Assembly: GCA_030141605.1 (NCBI GenBank)
Contig: JAQGDQ010000285.1
Coordinates: 62,001 to 126,000, forward strand
Length of the DNA: 64,000 nucleotides
Direction of reading: 5' to 3'
Source: Tubiluchus corallicola
Taxonomy: Eukaryota; Priapulida; Priapulimorpha; Priapulimorphida; Tubiluchidae
A program made the translations under genes and the position numbers. The stretch's first letter is position 1; each line of letters begins with the position of its first letter. The notes beneath the pieces were generated by a model. That model saw nothing but the letters and a program-made list of their open reading frames with translations, was not told where the DNA came from and did no database searches. Below, piece after piece: positions 11,309-24,367 of the stretch.

Positions 11309-12271
11309 CTTTCAAGCTTTCGTCATAACATTAGAAAAAATTAAGCAAATTACTATTAATTTCTTATCTCCCCAGGTTGTCCAGGAAGTTCTTCTTGTTA
11401 CCATGTCGCTTTGCGTACAATCTCTTTAGAAGATGAACTAAGCAGTAACTTTTGATCTTACATTATACAATCTTCTTCCGAATTTACATATGGACGAGTA
11501 GACAGACAGAGTTTGACATACTCCATCAGTGAGGGTAAAATGGTCCAACAATTTTGATCGACAAACAAATATTGTGGTGACAGTTTGAGCTACGCTTTTT
11601 AGGCTTACAATTTAGGGTTAATAAAAATACACTATTTATGTTAAATCTGTAACACCAGTTCACTTTGCAAAAATTAGGCCAATATTGTTTGTTAGGTTTC
11701 GTTACTTTGTCAGACAATGTCTATGTCACATGTTAAGTTGTCACATTTTTTATTTCTTTTTAAAATTTTGCAGTGAAGAGTTTATTTACTTATTTTTATC
11801 TATATCAGTAAACATAGTACCACATTACAAACATTTTTGTAACACACATAAAATTATTGGTAAGAGAAATTAAAAACGCTAACTAAAATACATATTAAAG
11901 ATAATTTAACCTAAAATTTCATAATTTAAAATCATCACATAATACCTTTCGCCAGTTTTTAAAAACTGACTCTAATACACACCAGATACAACCTCTAATT
12001 AGAATGTCATTTTTACTTGCAAATAACCGATTTCTTAAGGTATAGCAGCTCTTCCTTATTAAATTAAAACTTTAAAGTGTTGAACATTATTATGTGCTCG
12101 TAAGACGCTCTCATACATAATTCGTAATGTTTTGAAGCCTATTAAGAGCAACATTATAGGCCAATCTGAGCTTTGTAATGTTATATCTCTTCTAAGAATC
12201 CATATACTACTCAAATAAATTCCGTTACAATGCGACACTTTTAAATTCCTTTGAACAAAAATAAAATTTAC

Positions 12272-12275
<4 letters not shown>
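11309..12275. other. Spacer, nothing recognised
   Basis: AT-rich DNA. It contains the 16-bp perfect palindrome CAGTTTTTAAAAACTG near 11955. No coding region supported. Confidence 0.5.

Positions 12276-12326
<51 letters not shown>
12276..12326. repeat. (AT)n microsatellite
   Basis: About 25 AT dinucleotides, self-complementary. Confidence 0.95.
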
Positions 12327-12329
<3 letters not shown>

Positions 12330-13493
12330 TAGTGTATTAGGTCTTGCATAAAATAAATATTTACATAATCACTATAATCATCAGATAATATGTGCTCTAG
12401 ATACTTTTCACTTTTACTGACTTTAATGGGTTTACTATTAAATAAAACTAGTAAACTATGTGAAAATTAGTCAGAACTTTCTAGACGCCGTCCTAGGTTT
12501 CAGCCTTAACTGAATGCCTGTAATGAGGGAAGAAGTCGACGTGCTAATTATCTGTCCTATTTCTGTGCCGAGGCTTCGTAAATAGATGCCGTAACCGTCT
12601 GGCATGGGTATATTCTTCTTCTTCTTCTGTTTCCTTTTTTAATAATGAGCTTGCTGATTTTATCAATCGTATGTCAAAAGTATGAAGAGAAGTCTCTTGT
12701 GTGGGGGCATAAAAATACAAGGAGAAATAAACATGTTAAAAACACAAATGGATCTATGGCAGCCTCACTGAGGTCGTCAGATCTCGTTCGGACTTGTTCA
12801 AAGCCAAATGGCAGCATTATCTCGGTTTTTTCCAGTTGCTAAGTTTAACATTTGCTTACACTTCAAGTACCTTTCACTACCTGAGTTATACCATGTCCGC
12901 ACTAATTAACAGGTCTTCGTTTCTTGTCGAATTGCCAAAATCGGTCCACGTTTAAAACAATTTAGGTTCACTATGAGTTTTTTCTATAGCTTGAAATTGT
13001 AAGCTACACAAAAATAAATAAGAGCGGTAACAATACTGATCCCCGAGGAACGTCTACAATCGTATATATATTTAAATGATGTGTACATAATTGTTTATTG
13101 TGCACTTATTTTTCTATCATACAGGAAATTTTTAACAAAGCTCAACGTTCTACATTTATACCAGCTTAATCATCTAGTTACGATACCACATGTCTAGTTA
13201 CGAGTCACTAGCCAAATTTTATCGAGCGCGTTTTGAAAGTCACAGCGTATTTCCACATTTCCCATTTTTTGTCATTGGTAATACAAACTTCTGCTCGAGT
13301 TATATGGCTCTCTATAAAACGTTTGCGTTCCTCAGCAACTTTCTAGATGCTAATTTATGGCTTTCTAATGTGTTTGAAATATTAAAATCGTTTGCGGTAA
13401 GCTATGTCTGGTACTTTATTTAAGTCATCAGCTTGTTGTAAAACATATTGGTTACATTTTAAGCAATGTTACAGATGTAAACTGTATCAAATC
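12327..13493. other. Spacer, nothing recognised
   Basis: AT-rich DNA with a short (CTT)n at 12614-12630. The small open frames have no recognisable protein character. Confidence 0.45.
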
Positions 13494-13544
13494 AGAGGTG
13501 TAATATCCGTTGCGCTTAAACAAGTAGCGGATATTACATCCTCT
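13494..13544. repeat. Inverted repeat / hairpin
   Basis: AGAGGTGTAATATCCG at 13494-13509 is repeated in inverted form at 13528-13544 with one extra base. This gives a 16-bp stem with one bulge and an 18-nt loop. Confidence 0.9.
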
Positions 13545-13628
13545 AAATGAATTTGTGGGTGATTTAACTATTGCCGTGGTCAGTTACTGCCGTTTCGCGC
13601 CATCTGCCGCCAAAATTTAGCATATACC

Positions 13629-13775
<147 letters not shown>

Positions 13776-14330
13776 GATTTGAAAAAGTTTTTTACAATCC
13801 TTCTATACGCAGGGAAGATTTTAAGAAAAACATGTTATAACATTGTTTATTTCGTTCAACTTTTAAATGGATGAAGGTCTAACGTTATGGAAAACGATGT
13901 ATGAAAAATCGCGCAGTTTTCATTAATTTTTTGCAGACTTAAAATTTTACCTTACAATAAGGTTTTTCCAAAAAAAGAAGACAGAACTTTTATGCAGACT
14001 CATATTTGCGACATTATTTATCGGCATTCTAATAATTTTTTCACGATTATTTCCTTTACAATGTTTATGAAAATTTGACAATAATGAATGTTCCTTTCAC
14101 TTATTATCTCTCTCATATTCAAAGATGGAATTCGGTTTCGCAGTGTCACCCTGTTATATTCGTTTATCAATCTACAACAAAAATTAAATGTTCAGCAATT
14201 TGTTCTTCTCTCTGGTCACAGTTCCATTGATGCTTTGATCCCTCTGATGATAAAAAATCTAGTTCCTTTGTTTAAAAATAAATTATTTGCCGTCGTCTCA
14301 ACGAGCCGTTCCCTTTTATTCAGTGAAAGA

Positions 14331-14630
14331 TCAAGAGGTGTAATGTGCGCCTGGCCTTTCTCCTTGTAACTGTGCACGGTTTTTCATTCTGTTTGACCAT
14401 ATTTTCAACAGGTACGCTGCAATATAGGTTTTGGAATAACGCATCATTTGCATGGGCACATCGCGTAATTTCAAGCTGCGGTCATCTGGTTCCCAAATTA
14501 TTTTTAGATAGTGTTTGACGTCATTTGCGTGCTTGGTCAGCGTCATATTTGCATTTCTTCTGTTGAACTGTCGCTCTTCATTTTCAGCCAGTTTTCTCTT
14601 TAATAAATCTCTACCATTTTCGTTTCATAG
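14331..14630 (-). pseudogene. Unrecognised coding-like frame of ~95 codons
   Basis: On the minus strand a frame stays open from about 14625 to the stop near 14331. It has good coding character and many charged residues, for example RKLAENEERQFNRRNANMTL, IIWEPDDRSLKLRDVP and YSKTYIAAYLLKIWSNRMKN. A Met lies at 14546 but the frame runs well upstream of it. I do not recognise the family. It stands alone among repeats, so it may be a relic of a transposon-encoded protein, or a single exon. Confidence 0.35.
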
Positions 14631-14899
14631 TTTTAGCATAAACCATGAACATGGTCATCGATCATAACTAAAGAAAGTGTTCTACCGAACATCATACTAT
14701 CAATTTCTCCATATTTAGCGACTATCACAGTTTATGCTCAACAACATTTGTTCTAGCGGCTAATGAGTGGAAGAAAGTTATTGTTGAAGATAAACAGCTA
14801 CTGTTTGTCTTATCAAAGTCAAAATTTAGTGAGAACGCTCTTTCTTTTTTGAGTAAACAATGTTACTGCGAACAAAACTGCAAACACCGGACTGACGTT

Positions 14900-15115
14900 T
14901 TTAAAACTGACAGCGGACTAAACTACTGGAGAGGAGGGCTAAAGAATGGAATTCTTTGCCAACTGAATTAAGGAGCAGTAGCAATATTAACTTGTTTAAG
15001 ACTCACCTTAAAGATCAAGAGTGTTATTCTAAGTAATTGTATTGTGCTTTTTAAATTTCGTCTTTTTGAGCTGCTTTTAAATTTTGACACGTCCTGTTTT
15101 TGTACAAAATATTTG
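14900..15115 (+). mobile_element. Non-LTR retrotransposon C-terminus and 3' UTR
   Basis: About 14938-15034 encodes KEWNSLPTELRSSSNINLFK followed by THLKDQECYSK and a stop. This is the standard last segment of CR1-like and related LINE polyproteins ('WNSLP.ELR...S...FK..L'). A short 3' UTR then runs into the CGTCT pentamer array. Upstream RT sequence is not recognisable, so this is a 5'-truncated copy. Confidence 0.8.
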
Positions 15116-15206
15116 TTTGTCGCGTCGCGTCGCGTCGCGTCTCGTCTCGTCTCGTCTCGTCTCGTCTCGTCTCGTCTCGTCTCGTCTCGTCTCGTCTCGT
15201 CTTGTC
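15116..15206 (+). repeat. (CGTCG)n/(CGTCT)n pentamer array
   Basis: About four CGTCG units followed by about 13 CGTCT units and a degraded CTTGT end. It lies where the tail of the preceding LINE would be. Confidence 0.95.
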
Positions 15207-16828
<1,622 letters not shown>

Positions 16829-16855
16829 GGGGGTGGGGGGTGGGGGTGGGGGTGG
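16829..16855 (+). other. G-quadruplex-capable G tracts
   Basis: Four runs of five or six G separated by single T residues, plus a final GG, within 27 bases. This is a strong match to the G3+N1-7 quadruplex pattern on the plus strand. Confidence 0.85.
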
Positions 16856-17664
16856 CTTTTCACTTTCACTGCCAGTGAGCAGCGCTGGGTGACGGCGGGC
16901 GGTTTACAGAAAGATGACGGATGGCATCCGCTAATTCGCCAGTTAAAAACAATGCTCCAGAAATGCGTACGAAACTTGTGCGCCTATATGGTCTCAGATA
17001 TTCCTGACAGAAACCCTGTTATTGCTTTTTCAGCAATAAATTTCTTTAAAAAGTATATTTATGAACTTTATTTCTTACCGCTAAAGCAAATGCCTAACCT
17101 ATTTTCAGTTAAAAGGGCTGACTTGGGCATGATGACGATAAGGGCGAGGAAGACAGTTGTGAAATGCAACAAAACCATAAAGACTTGCCCAACTAATACA
17201 CACAGCTTACATACGTAATGGTGGACAGTTTTTGGTGAGGTGCTCGGTGAATGGGTGGATTTGAGGTCAATTGTCACGGGTAAGGTTTGGCACTATAAAC
17301 TCTCTTTCAAGTAACTTGGACGGCAGAGGGTGTAGATATTACCCATCTCCGCTGAATTCTTATTTCAGGCGAGTTGACGGGGCTGAGCAGAAGCTAATCT
17401 TAACTTTGGCGACCCTTACAAATTGCACCCAGGCCGCAATTTCTGTTTTGAAATTAATTGAAGTAAATATCTGATTGAAGCTCATTCGTTATTTTGGTAA
17501 GCACTGAAAAGCGATCTTTTGGCAAAAGGTTAACGTAATCAGTGAGTAAGCTGTTTGACTCCTCGGAACTTAAAAAAACGCACACATTGGGATTTCACAT
17601 TGGTCAAAGGTGAAAGATCAGATATAGTAGTTCTACACCTAGCTTAGACAGTGCCTTTGACTAG
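16856..17664. other. Spacer, no supported gene
   Basis: Contains a 109-codon plus frame (16889-17218) and an overlapping minus frame with a hydrophobic stretch. Neither matches a family I know, and neither has clear splice context. Confidence 0.4.
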
Positions 17665-17822
17665 ACTGAATAGAATAGAATAGAATGGAATGGAATGGAA
17701 TGGAATGGAATGGAATGGAATGGAATGGAATGGAATGGAATGGAATAGAATAGAATAGAATAGAATAGAATAGAATAGAATAGAATAGAATAGAATAGAA
17801 TAGAATAGAATAGAATAGAATA
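17665..17822. repeat. (GAATA)n/(GAATG)n pentamer array
   Basis: About 31 pentamers in three blocks: GAATA, then about 13 GAATG, then about 15 GAATA. The GGAAT block resembles the simple unit of satellite DNAs in other animals. The periodic Phe-Tyr-Ser open frame is an artefact. Confidence 0.95.
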
Positions 17823-20800
17823 GTGACTGCTCAGTGACTAACTGAGTTAGTAAATGCAAAACTGCATGATCTGCTGAAAGGAATTAACAGATCAATATCC
17901 TCAGAAATGCATTCGGAAGAGGGGCTTACTACTCAAAACTTATTAGGTGCTGAGCAATCAAACGTGGATAACTTATAGTACCTTAGAATGTATACCATAG
18001 TAATTTATAGTAACCTAGAACACAAGATTTTATACGGGTAAATGGTGCATGCATAGCGTTAAAAGTTAATACAACTCGTAAACTGTAAGGAGATGGAATG
18101 AACATAAGTTTGGGGAACTTATGTTATCAACTGAGGGATAGATATTAGTGACACTGAGGCTTTGAGGTGGTTGCTTAATGTCAAGTGTCGACTTTTCTGA
18201 AAGACAATTAGAAAAGGAAAAGATCACTTCAGATTGTCCGAGCGTCAGTTTGCATCATAGAAAAAATCCGGTATTCACTCACTCTGTCCGTCACACTTTT
18301 TCTCAACTCCGTGTTTTTTCGCCTCTGAAATTTTTATATTTTCATGAGTCTGTGTTCTACGGATTAGATTCCGAAATAAATAAATAATTCAGTTCAATAT
18401 TTCTCCAAATGTGTTGAAATCTGGCACAAAGATCAGTTAGGATGCCCTTGGTTCAAACAAAAAATTTGTAGAAATTCGTTAATTAGGTAGCATATGTAAT
18501 TAAGGCTGTTTAATTAATTAATGAATTAATTTTAAAAATTGATTTAGATCGCATGTTCCCTGATCTCTAGGTTGACGTTTGGGTTTTATGGAAAAATTAC
18601 TTTCATTTAATTCTTAATAGTATATATTTATTAAATATAATTAAAATGTTGTTGGATTTAACTTTTAAATTCAAACTAAAGTTACGTAAAATTAACTTCT
18701 TTCGGGAAACAACCTCTTTAAGAAAACTAAGAAGATCCAAGTTATTAGGTCCTTTTACTCGTGGATCAGGTAATCTGCTGCCTGCAAGGTACAATGATGG
18801 CTTTACATAAATTATGGGCTTAAGGCTTATAAATCAGTTTAAATAATATGAAACTAATATTGATTTAAAAAATGTGAAAAAGTTCGTGACTAAGCCTGGA
18901 TTAAAATCGTGAATTAACAACCTGTGAATTACAAGTTATTCGACTGTTTGGTAAGCTACTTATGCTTGAACTTGTTCCTGTCTGACTCTCAGTAGTCCAT
19001 CCATTAACCTCTCACCCTATTGTAATTTCTACGTAAGTAACGGTTATTTGTGGCATATGTAACTTGCTTATTTCTCAGATTCACTACTCTCTGCCTCGCG
19101 CGCATGCGTTCAGCCTGCCTAGCCAATTACAATATGAGTTTGAGTTGGTAGCCCAAGATTTGCAGTCTGTGAACATTATATTTTGAAAAGACTGGCTGAT
19201 TTAGGATTGTTTGATTTGAAAGTCAACATTCTTGAAAATTTAAAAGGAACTCACTGTAGTCACAGCTTAGGCTAATATCTTTTATTTTCAGGTACGTTTC
19301 ACTGTTTCTAAACTTAAAAAAAGTTGGTTTATTGTTGGTTTACATGAAGAAGAAGCTGTAATTATAATTGTGTTAATTGATTTTTTTGTGTAAAACTACC
19401 GATAAGAAATGTTAGAAATGTTGAAGTAAATTAAAAGCAAATGAAAAATTTCTTTATAGCAATCATTACAACGTTTCAAATATAGAGCGTTACGTTAAAT
19501 GTTAATCTACAAATAAATTTGGTCATCGGTTACGTAACCATATTTTATTGGATGGTAGTTAAATTACGCATCACAAGTACGACATTAGATCTTGTGTAAA
19601 AACGGGCACGGTGGGCGAAGGCTAGGCTAATCTACACAATTATTACAATTTGTTCGTTTGTTTGTCTGTTTTCTAAATATACAATATATCTAAAAAAGTT
19701 GTGAATGGTTTGATTAAGAAGTTTAGGTGAAACAAATGGGCTCTGACGCCAGAACGAGTTGATCTATAGGATTTTGATGATGCTTGGTTTGCAGGTAGTT
19801 GGAAACCAAATTTGTTATTGATAGCTATTGTTTTATCTTCGAAGTGCATGTTAATTTAGCATATAGGCAAAGAAATTTTGTGTAGAGTGACCATGAGTCT
19901 ATTAGTCGAGGAAAATTTGAATAGATTTTAGCTTGATCGATTAGGAAATAAGGAATAAATCAATTTTTATTTGGTTTAGTGTCTTCTACAGAGATATTTT
20001 ATATGACATCATAAACTATTACACAAATTATACATGTAATAGAATTTCACCTTATGCTAAGTAAAGTGTATTTGCTTATTTCTGGTAAAACTGATATCCT
20101 TGACCACAGCTTTATGCTTTAAAATTGCATTGTCCTTTCCTTTAAATATGTTACATTTAACAGTTAGATCCTGACTAACTGTTATTTGTAATCAGCGTTC
20201 ACAGTTTATTAGAGCCAATGATTGTTATCGTGTCAGATTTATTAGTGCTACTCTGAAAAAATCAATAACAGAAGTTTGAAAAAACGCTCTGCAATTTTAT
20301 TATAAAAACATAAAGGCACACTCAAATCCTAAACAACACAAAAACAAGTACAGCATTTCTTATTATAAGTTCTTTTTGCAGATTTTTTCTTCTAAACTAC
20401 ATGAAGTAGGTACAAGACATACGCTCTAATGCTTATTAAAAATATTTAAAGAACTGCTAAACACGCGTACGTACATTCATAATGCTTTAATTCTTTACTT
20501 AATCGAAACTGTCAAGTTGCGGTTTTATGGTACAGTCAAACATCCAATTTAACTTTTGTAAGTCATAGATATACTACTTACGACATCACAGAAACCAAAA
20601 GTATTGCGAGTAGACAACAGATCAACTGCATTTTTTTCTTTCACATAAGCAGCCCTTTCTACTCTTTTAAAGGTAGCAACAATGCCTTAGACTTCCTTTG
20701 TGAAGTCCGGTAACTGTAACAGAAGTAATAGTGTTGCTTACAAAATTAATGATCAGTCATGCACGATATACATATCTAATTACCGGGATCGTTTGCTTTA

Positions 20801-21283
20801 TCAATATTTCTAGGAAGTGAAGCCTTTGGTTTAGCCTCGCGCTTATTAATTTTCAAGCCTCTTTACTTTGATCACCTTGCATAACTTTCCTCGCGAGATT
20901 ATCCCCTCTAATTAGTTTTTCTTGATTTTTGAATTCACGTGGCGGCTGTACGAAAATGGCTCACGTCTTGAGTGAGGGCTACCCAATTTACAAAGGATTA
21001 AATATTTATTTCTACACTGCATGCGATATACTGATAAAAGTTATAAGTCTTTTCTCTCAGAAGCGCATCAACTTGTATGTATTTTAATCAGATGTTAATG
21101 AGGAGGAAATTTCCCGATTTGCGTAAAACAGCTCATGCTTTTATTCCCAAGTACAGACTCTACAGTGAATTACCTCTACATCACATCTCTATGAATTTTT
21201 GTGCTTTTAAAAGTCTTCTGAAAAGACATAATGTAAACAATGGATTAGTAAATAAAAAAGCAGCTTTTAAACAAGTAAATAAA
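17823..21283. other. Long gene-free stretch
   Basis: AT-rich, with no convincing coding frame on either strand. A retroposon-like 3' end with AAATAAATAAATAA lies at about 18365-18387. The rest looks like unique intergenic DNA. Confidence 0.45.
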
Positions 21284-21430
21284 AATTAGAATTAGAATTA
21301 GAATTAGAATTTGAATTTATTACATTTACCAATGACATTTTTACTAAGACTACTGGTATACCTGCGGGCAGCACCAGGAAGAAAATCTTGCATTGGTGCT
21401 ACCCAAATTAACGGTAAATTTGAGAAAAAA
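21284..21430 (-). mobile_element. Retroposon 3' end with (GAATTC/A)n tail
   Basis: On the minus strand the sequence ends in AATAAATTCAAATTC then repeated TAATTC units (21312-21284), a typical oligomeric retroposon tail. The preceding block includes GGTGCTGCCCGCAGGTATACC. Confidence 0.5.
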
Positions 21431-21465
21431 CAAACATGAGTGCGTGAAATGATCTCTCCTCCCCC

Positions 21466-21508
21466 CACCTCTCTCTCTCTCTCTCTTTCTCTCTCTCCTA
21501 TTACTAAG

Positions 21509-21546
<38 letters not shown>

Positions 21547-21548
21547 CG
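21466..21548. repeat. (CT)n and (AAC)n microsatellites
   Basis: An interrupted CT run (21468-21498) followed by about 13 AAC units (21508-21547). Confidence 0.95.
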
Positions 21549-23388
21549 ATAACTCGAAGACGCCTTGCATGTCGTGCATATCTTAAACTACCCACGCGTA
21601 TAACGTGAAATAATTTAAAAGCACTGGCACACTTACGACTAAAGTTGATAAACTTCCTGCAAAAATTTTTTTCGTTCGATTTATTCTTGTGCGCTCAAGC
21701 GCTCACGAGATAGACACTGATTTATGTTGAGAGTTGATGTCATTATTTCAAATTTTTAAAACACATTTAAATAATGGCAAATGGCATGTCGGTCAAAAAA
21801 TTGAAGCCACATAACTGTGACACACCTACAATTTTGTTGGAAGATGAAACCTTGGGTAACGGATTGGGTAGTTTGATACTACCGCACTTGCGGCAAAAGA
21901 TTACTTTTAAATATTTATTCACTTCTTAAATAGTTATCAATCAAAATCCTATCAGTTTTAACTTCTGCCGTCTGTATTTATGCGTGATATAGAGCGATTC
22001 ACATGGAAAAATTAATCCAAGCTTATTTGCTCACTGATACTTCTGGGAATTATAAATCATGGTCAAAAAATTTACCAATGGTTTGTTGTCATGCATTATT
22101 CAAAATCGAGCAAGTAGATGTATATTCTCCCCTGAACGCAAGTTTATGTATAATATTGGACATACATTATCTTGAGTCAGTGGGCGGAATCATTCATCAG
22201 TGACCTGAGAACGTGAAACACGTCCATGGCTCAAACACTGGGCAAACTAGATAGCTCCCTACCTAGGTCGCTGAATTTTCTTTTTTTGGGGTGGGCAAAT
22301 CCTGGAAGTAATTCTTTAATTTTTAAGTCTAGCATAAGCAATAACACAGTGTGTGTAATTCCTTACACGCACAACAGTTTAATTAAATGAAACTAACTAC
22401 TTGGGTTATTTTTCTGTGAGAATGTATGATTCATCGACGGTAACACTAAAGTATCGCCCGGGTCCTGCAACAAGTACTGACGTGTTGCCACAGTTTACAC
22501 TGATTGCATAGAGCAGCAGAGTAAGTAGCGACTCCTTCCGTTAATTATTTCTTGTATTAGCATTTATCTATTTATATAGCAGATAGCCAAAATCGAAGCC
22601 TCCAGGAGCGAAACGAAAGGTAAAATGTTGAAGCAGAGTAGCAAAGCAGAAAGATTTGCTAATGAAGCATTTGCAACCAGACCAGAGTTATGGTTGTGTA
22701 CACGTTGAAACTAGTGAAGAAGAGGAGTTTGGGTTTCAAAAAATTACAGATGAAAAGAGCAAATGGCTGAGGGAAAATGTATATGAAGAGTGTGCACAAA
22801 TTTTGATTGCTTTGGAAAATCCAGGTTATAAAATAGGGTTATAAATTCGATTTCAAATTCAATCCGCACAAACTGTAAATAGACGTGTGGTAATGACTAT
22901 TTTAAATAGTAATTAATTACACTTAATTAGTACACTATACTACGTGTATAAGCCCAACACTCAGGTACCGTCAATACTTTATTACGTACATCAAAAATTC
23001 AATTTTGGGGTTGGCGGGGAGGAAGACGGTAACTTAGTAGAGAGTATTTGTTAAAATACTTTTGCATAGGGCGCCAAACCATCTAGAGCAAGCCAAAAGA
23101 GCGAATTTTATGTTTCAGTTGACGAGTTCTTCCTTGCAAAATGTCAGATCATAATTAGAGTTGCTCGTGGCTAATAATCAAAATTATTTTCGAGAAACGC
23201 ATTGCTGGTTTCTAGTAAAAGAAAAAAATGACCAAAAACTGCTTGACCATTTTTTTACCTTTTGCTTTGCATGTCATTGAGTACAGTTTGTTTACTAAAT
23301 TTAATATTGGCTTTGGTAATTCTGCGATAATGATTCTGCGCGTAAAAATTTTATGTACGTTTTTTATCCTGCTTTGATTCTAACCTAA
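21549..23388. other. Gene-poor stretch with one unexplained frame
   Basis: Mostly AT-rich spacer. A plus frame near 22640-22844 has coding-like acidic composition (ETSEEEEFGFQKITDEKSKW) and ends at 22844. I do not recognise it, and no splice sites clearly bound it. Confidence 0.35.
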
Positions 23389-23908
23389 GGCTCGTGTCAC
23401 ACAGAAATAGGAGTAAGGAACAATCCGTAAGCCATAAGGTGTCTTCACTCCGCGGTATGCTCCATTTACTCTGCGTAAGGCGTTTTGCCATAATCCATTT
23501 CAGCAATGCAAGTATCTAATTGCAGTATTAGTGAACTATCGTACTTGAAAATGGCTTTTTAATACTTATGAGATCATTCTGTTATGAATTCTTATGACAT
23601 AAATAAATTGTGCACTGTAAAAACCACGATTACCGCGTTAGCGATGACCCAAAATGCCTTACGATAAATGAAATTAATGGCCAAGTTCATTTCGCTATAA
23701 GACGAATTATGAAACCACTCAAAACGGCTTGTGAGGAGTCTACCGCGTGTTATGGCTGACGGTAGGCAGACGGGGGTAGGCGAAAGATGGCAAATGGATT
23801 ATCTGTGTGACAGGGACCGAGGGACCGTTGGTTAGTACACGTTCATTTTTCGTGAAGCCGTTTTTTCTCCTCACGGCCTATGCTGTCCAGCTCTGTGTGA
23901 TACGGGCT
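23389..23908. mobile_element. PIF/Harbinger-like MITE with TAA target duplication
   Basis: Ends are GGCTCGTGTCACACAGA at 23389 and TCTGTGTGATACGGGCT... in inverted form at 23908, flanked by TAA at 23386-23388 and 23909-23911. An inner repeat of the same terminal motif (ATCTGTGTGACAGGGACCG) lies at about 23800-23820. There is no transposase frame. The 3-bp TWA duplication fits the PIF/Harbinger group; the assignment is inference. Confidence 0.7.
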
Positions 23909-24367
23909 TAACAGGCCGTCGTGTTATGAATTTTATAAAGTTTATTGTTGACTCAATGTTTTAGTGCCCTAACAATATGACTAATACCAGCCCTATATTG
24001 TCTTGTGATGAGTTGCGTTTTACTGCACTGTATTGCTGTATGGTGTTATGCTGTCGCACTACCTCACGTTACACTGCAACACATTACATTAAGTACATAC
24101 AAAAGTATGCATTTTACAACAATATTCCAAGTAACAGTAGCAGCACCAATATCCTTTACTCTCATTTGAGTTGCATGATTCTACCCTACTGGTGGGTGTT
24201 TTATGGAAAGTGTGAGCATAAATATTCAAGTGGCTTTTCAATAGACCATTTTACACGCTGTTTTATGGAATCATTTGACAGCCGTTCAAGTTATTAAGAA
24301 ATGTGTAAACATGGCACTGGGTGCAGCATAATTGCTTGAGTTTATGACTGTCGATCTTTTCGCAGAT

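Noticed and set aside
16889-17277. 109-codon plus frame and an overlapping minus frame that looks like a membrane segment
   Set aside because: The hydrophobic stretch hints at a receptor segment, but no seven-helix motif, splice sites or neighbouring exons support it.
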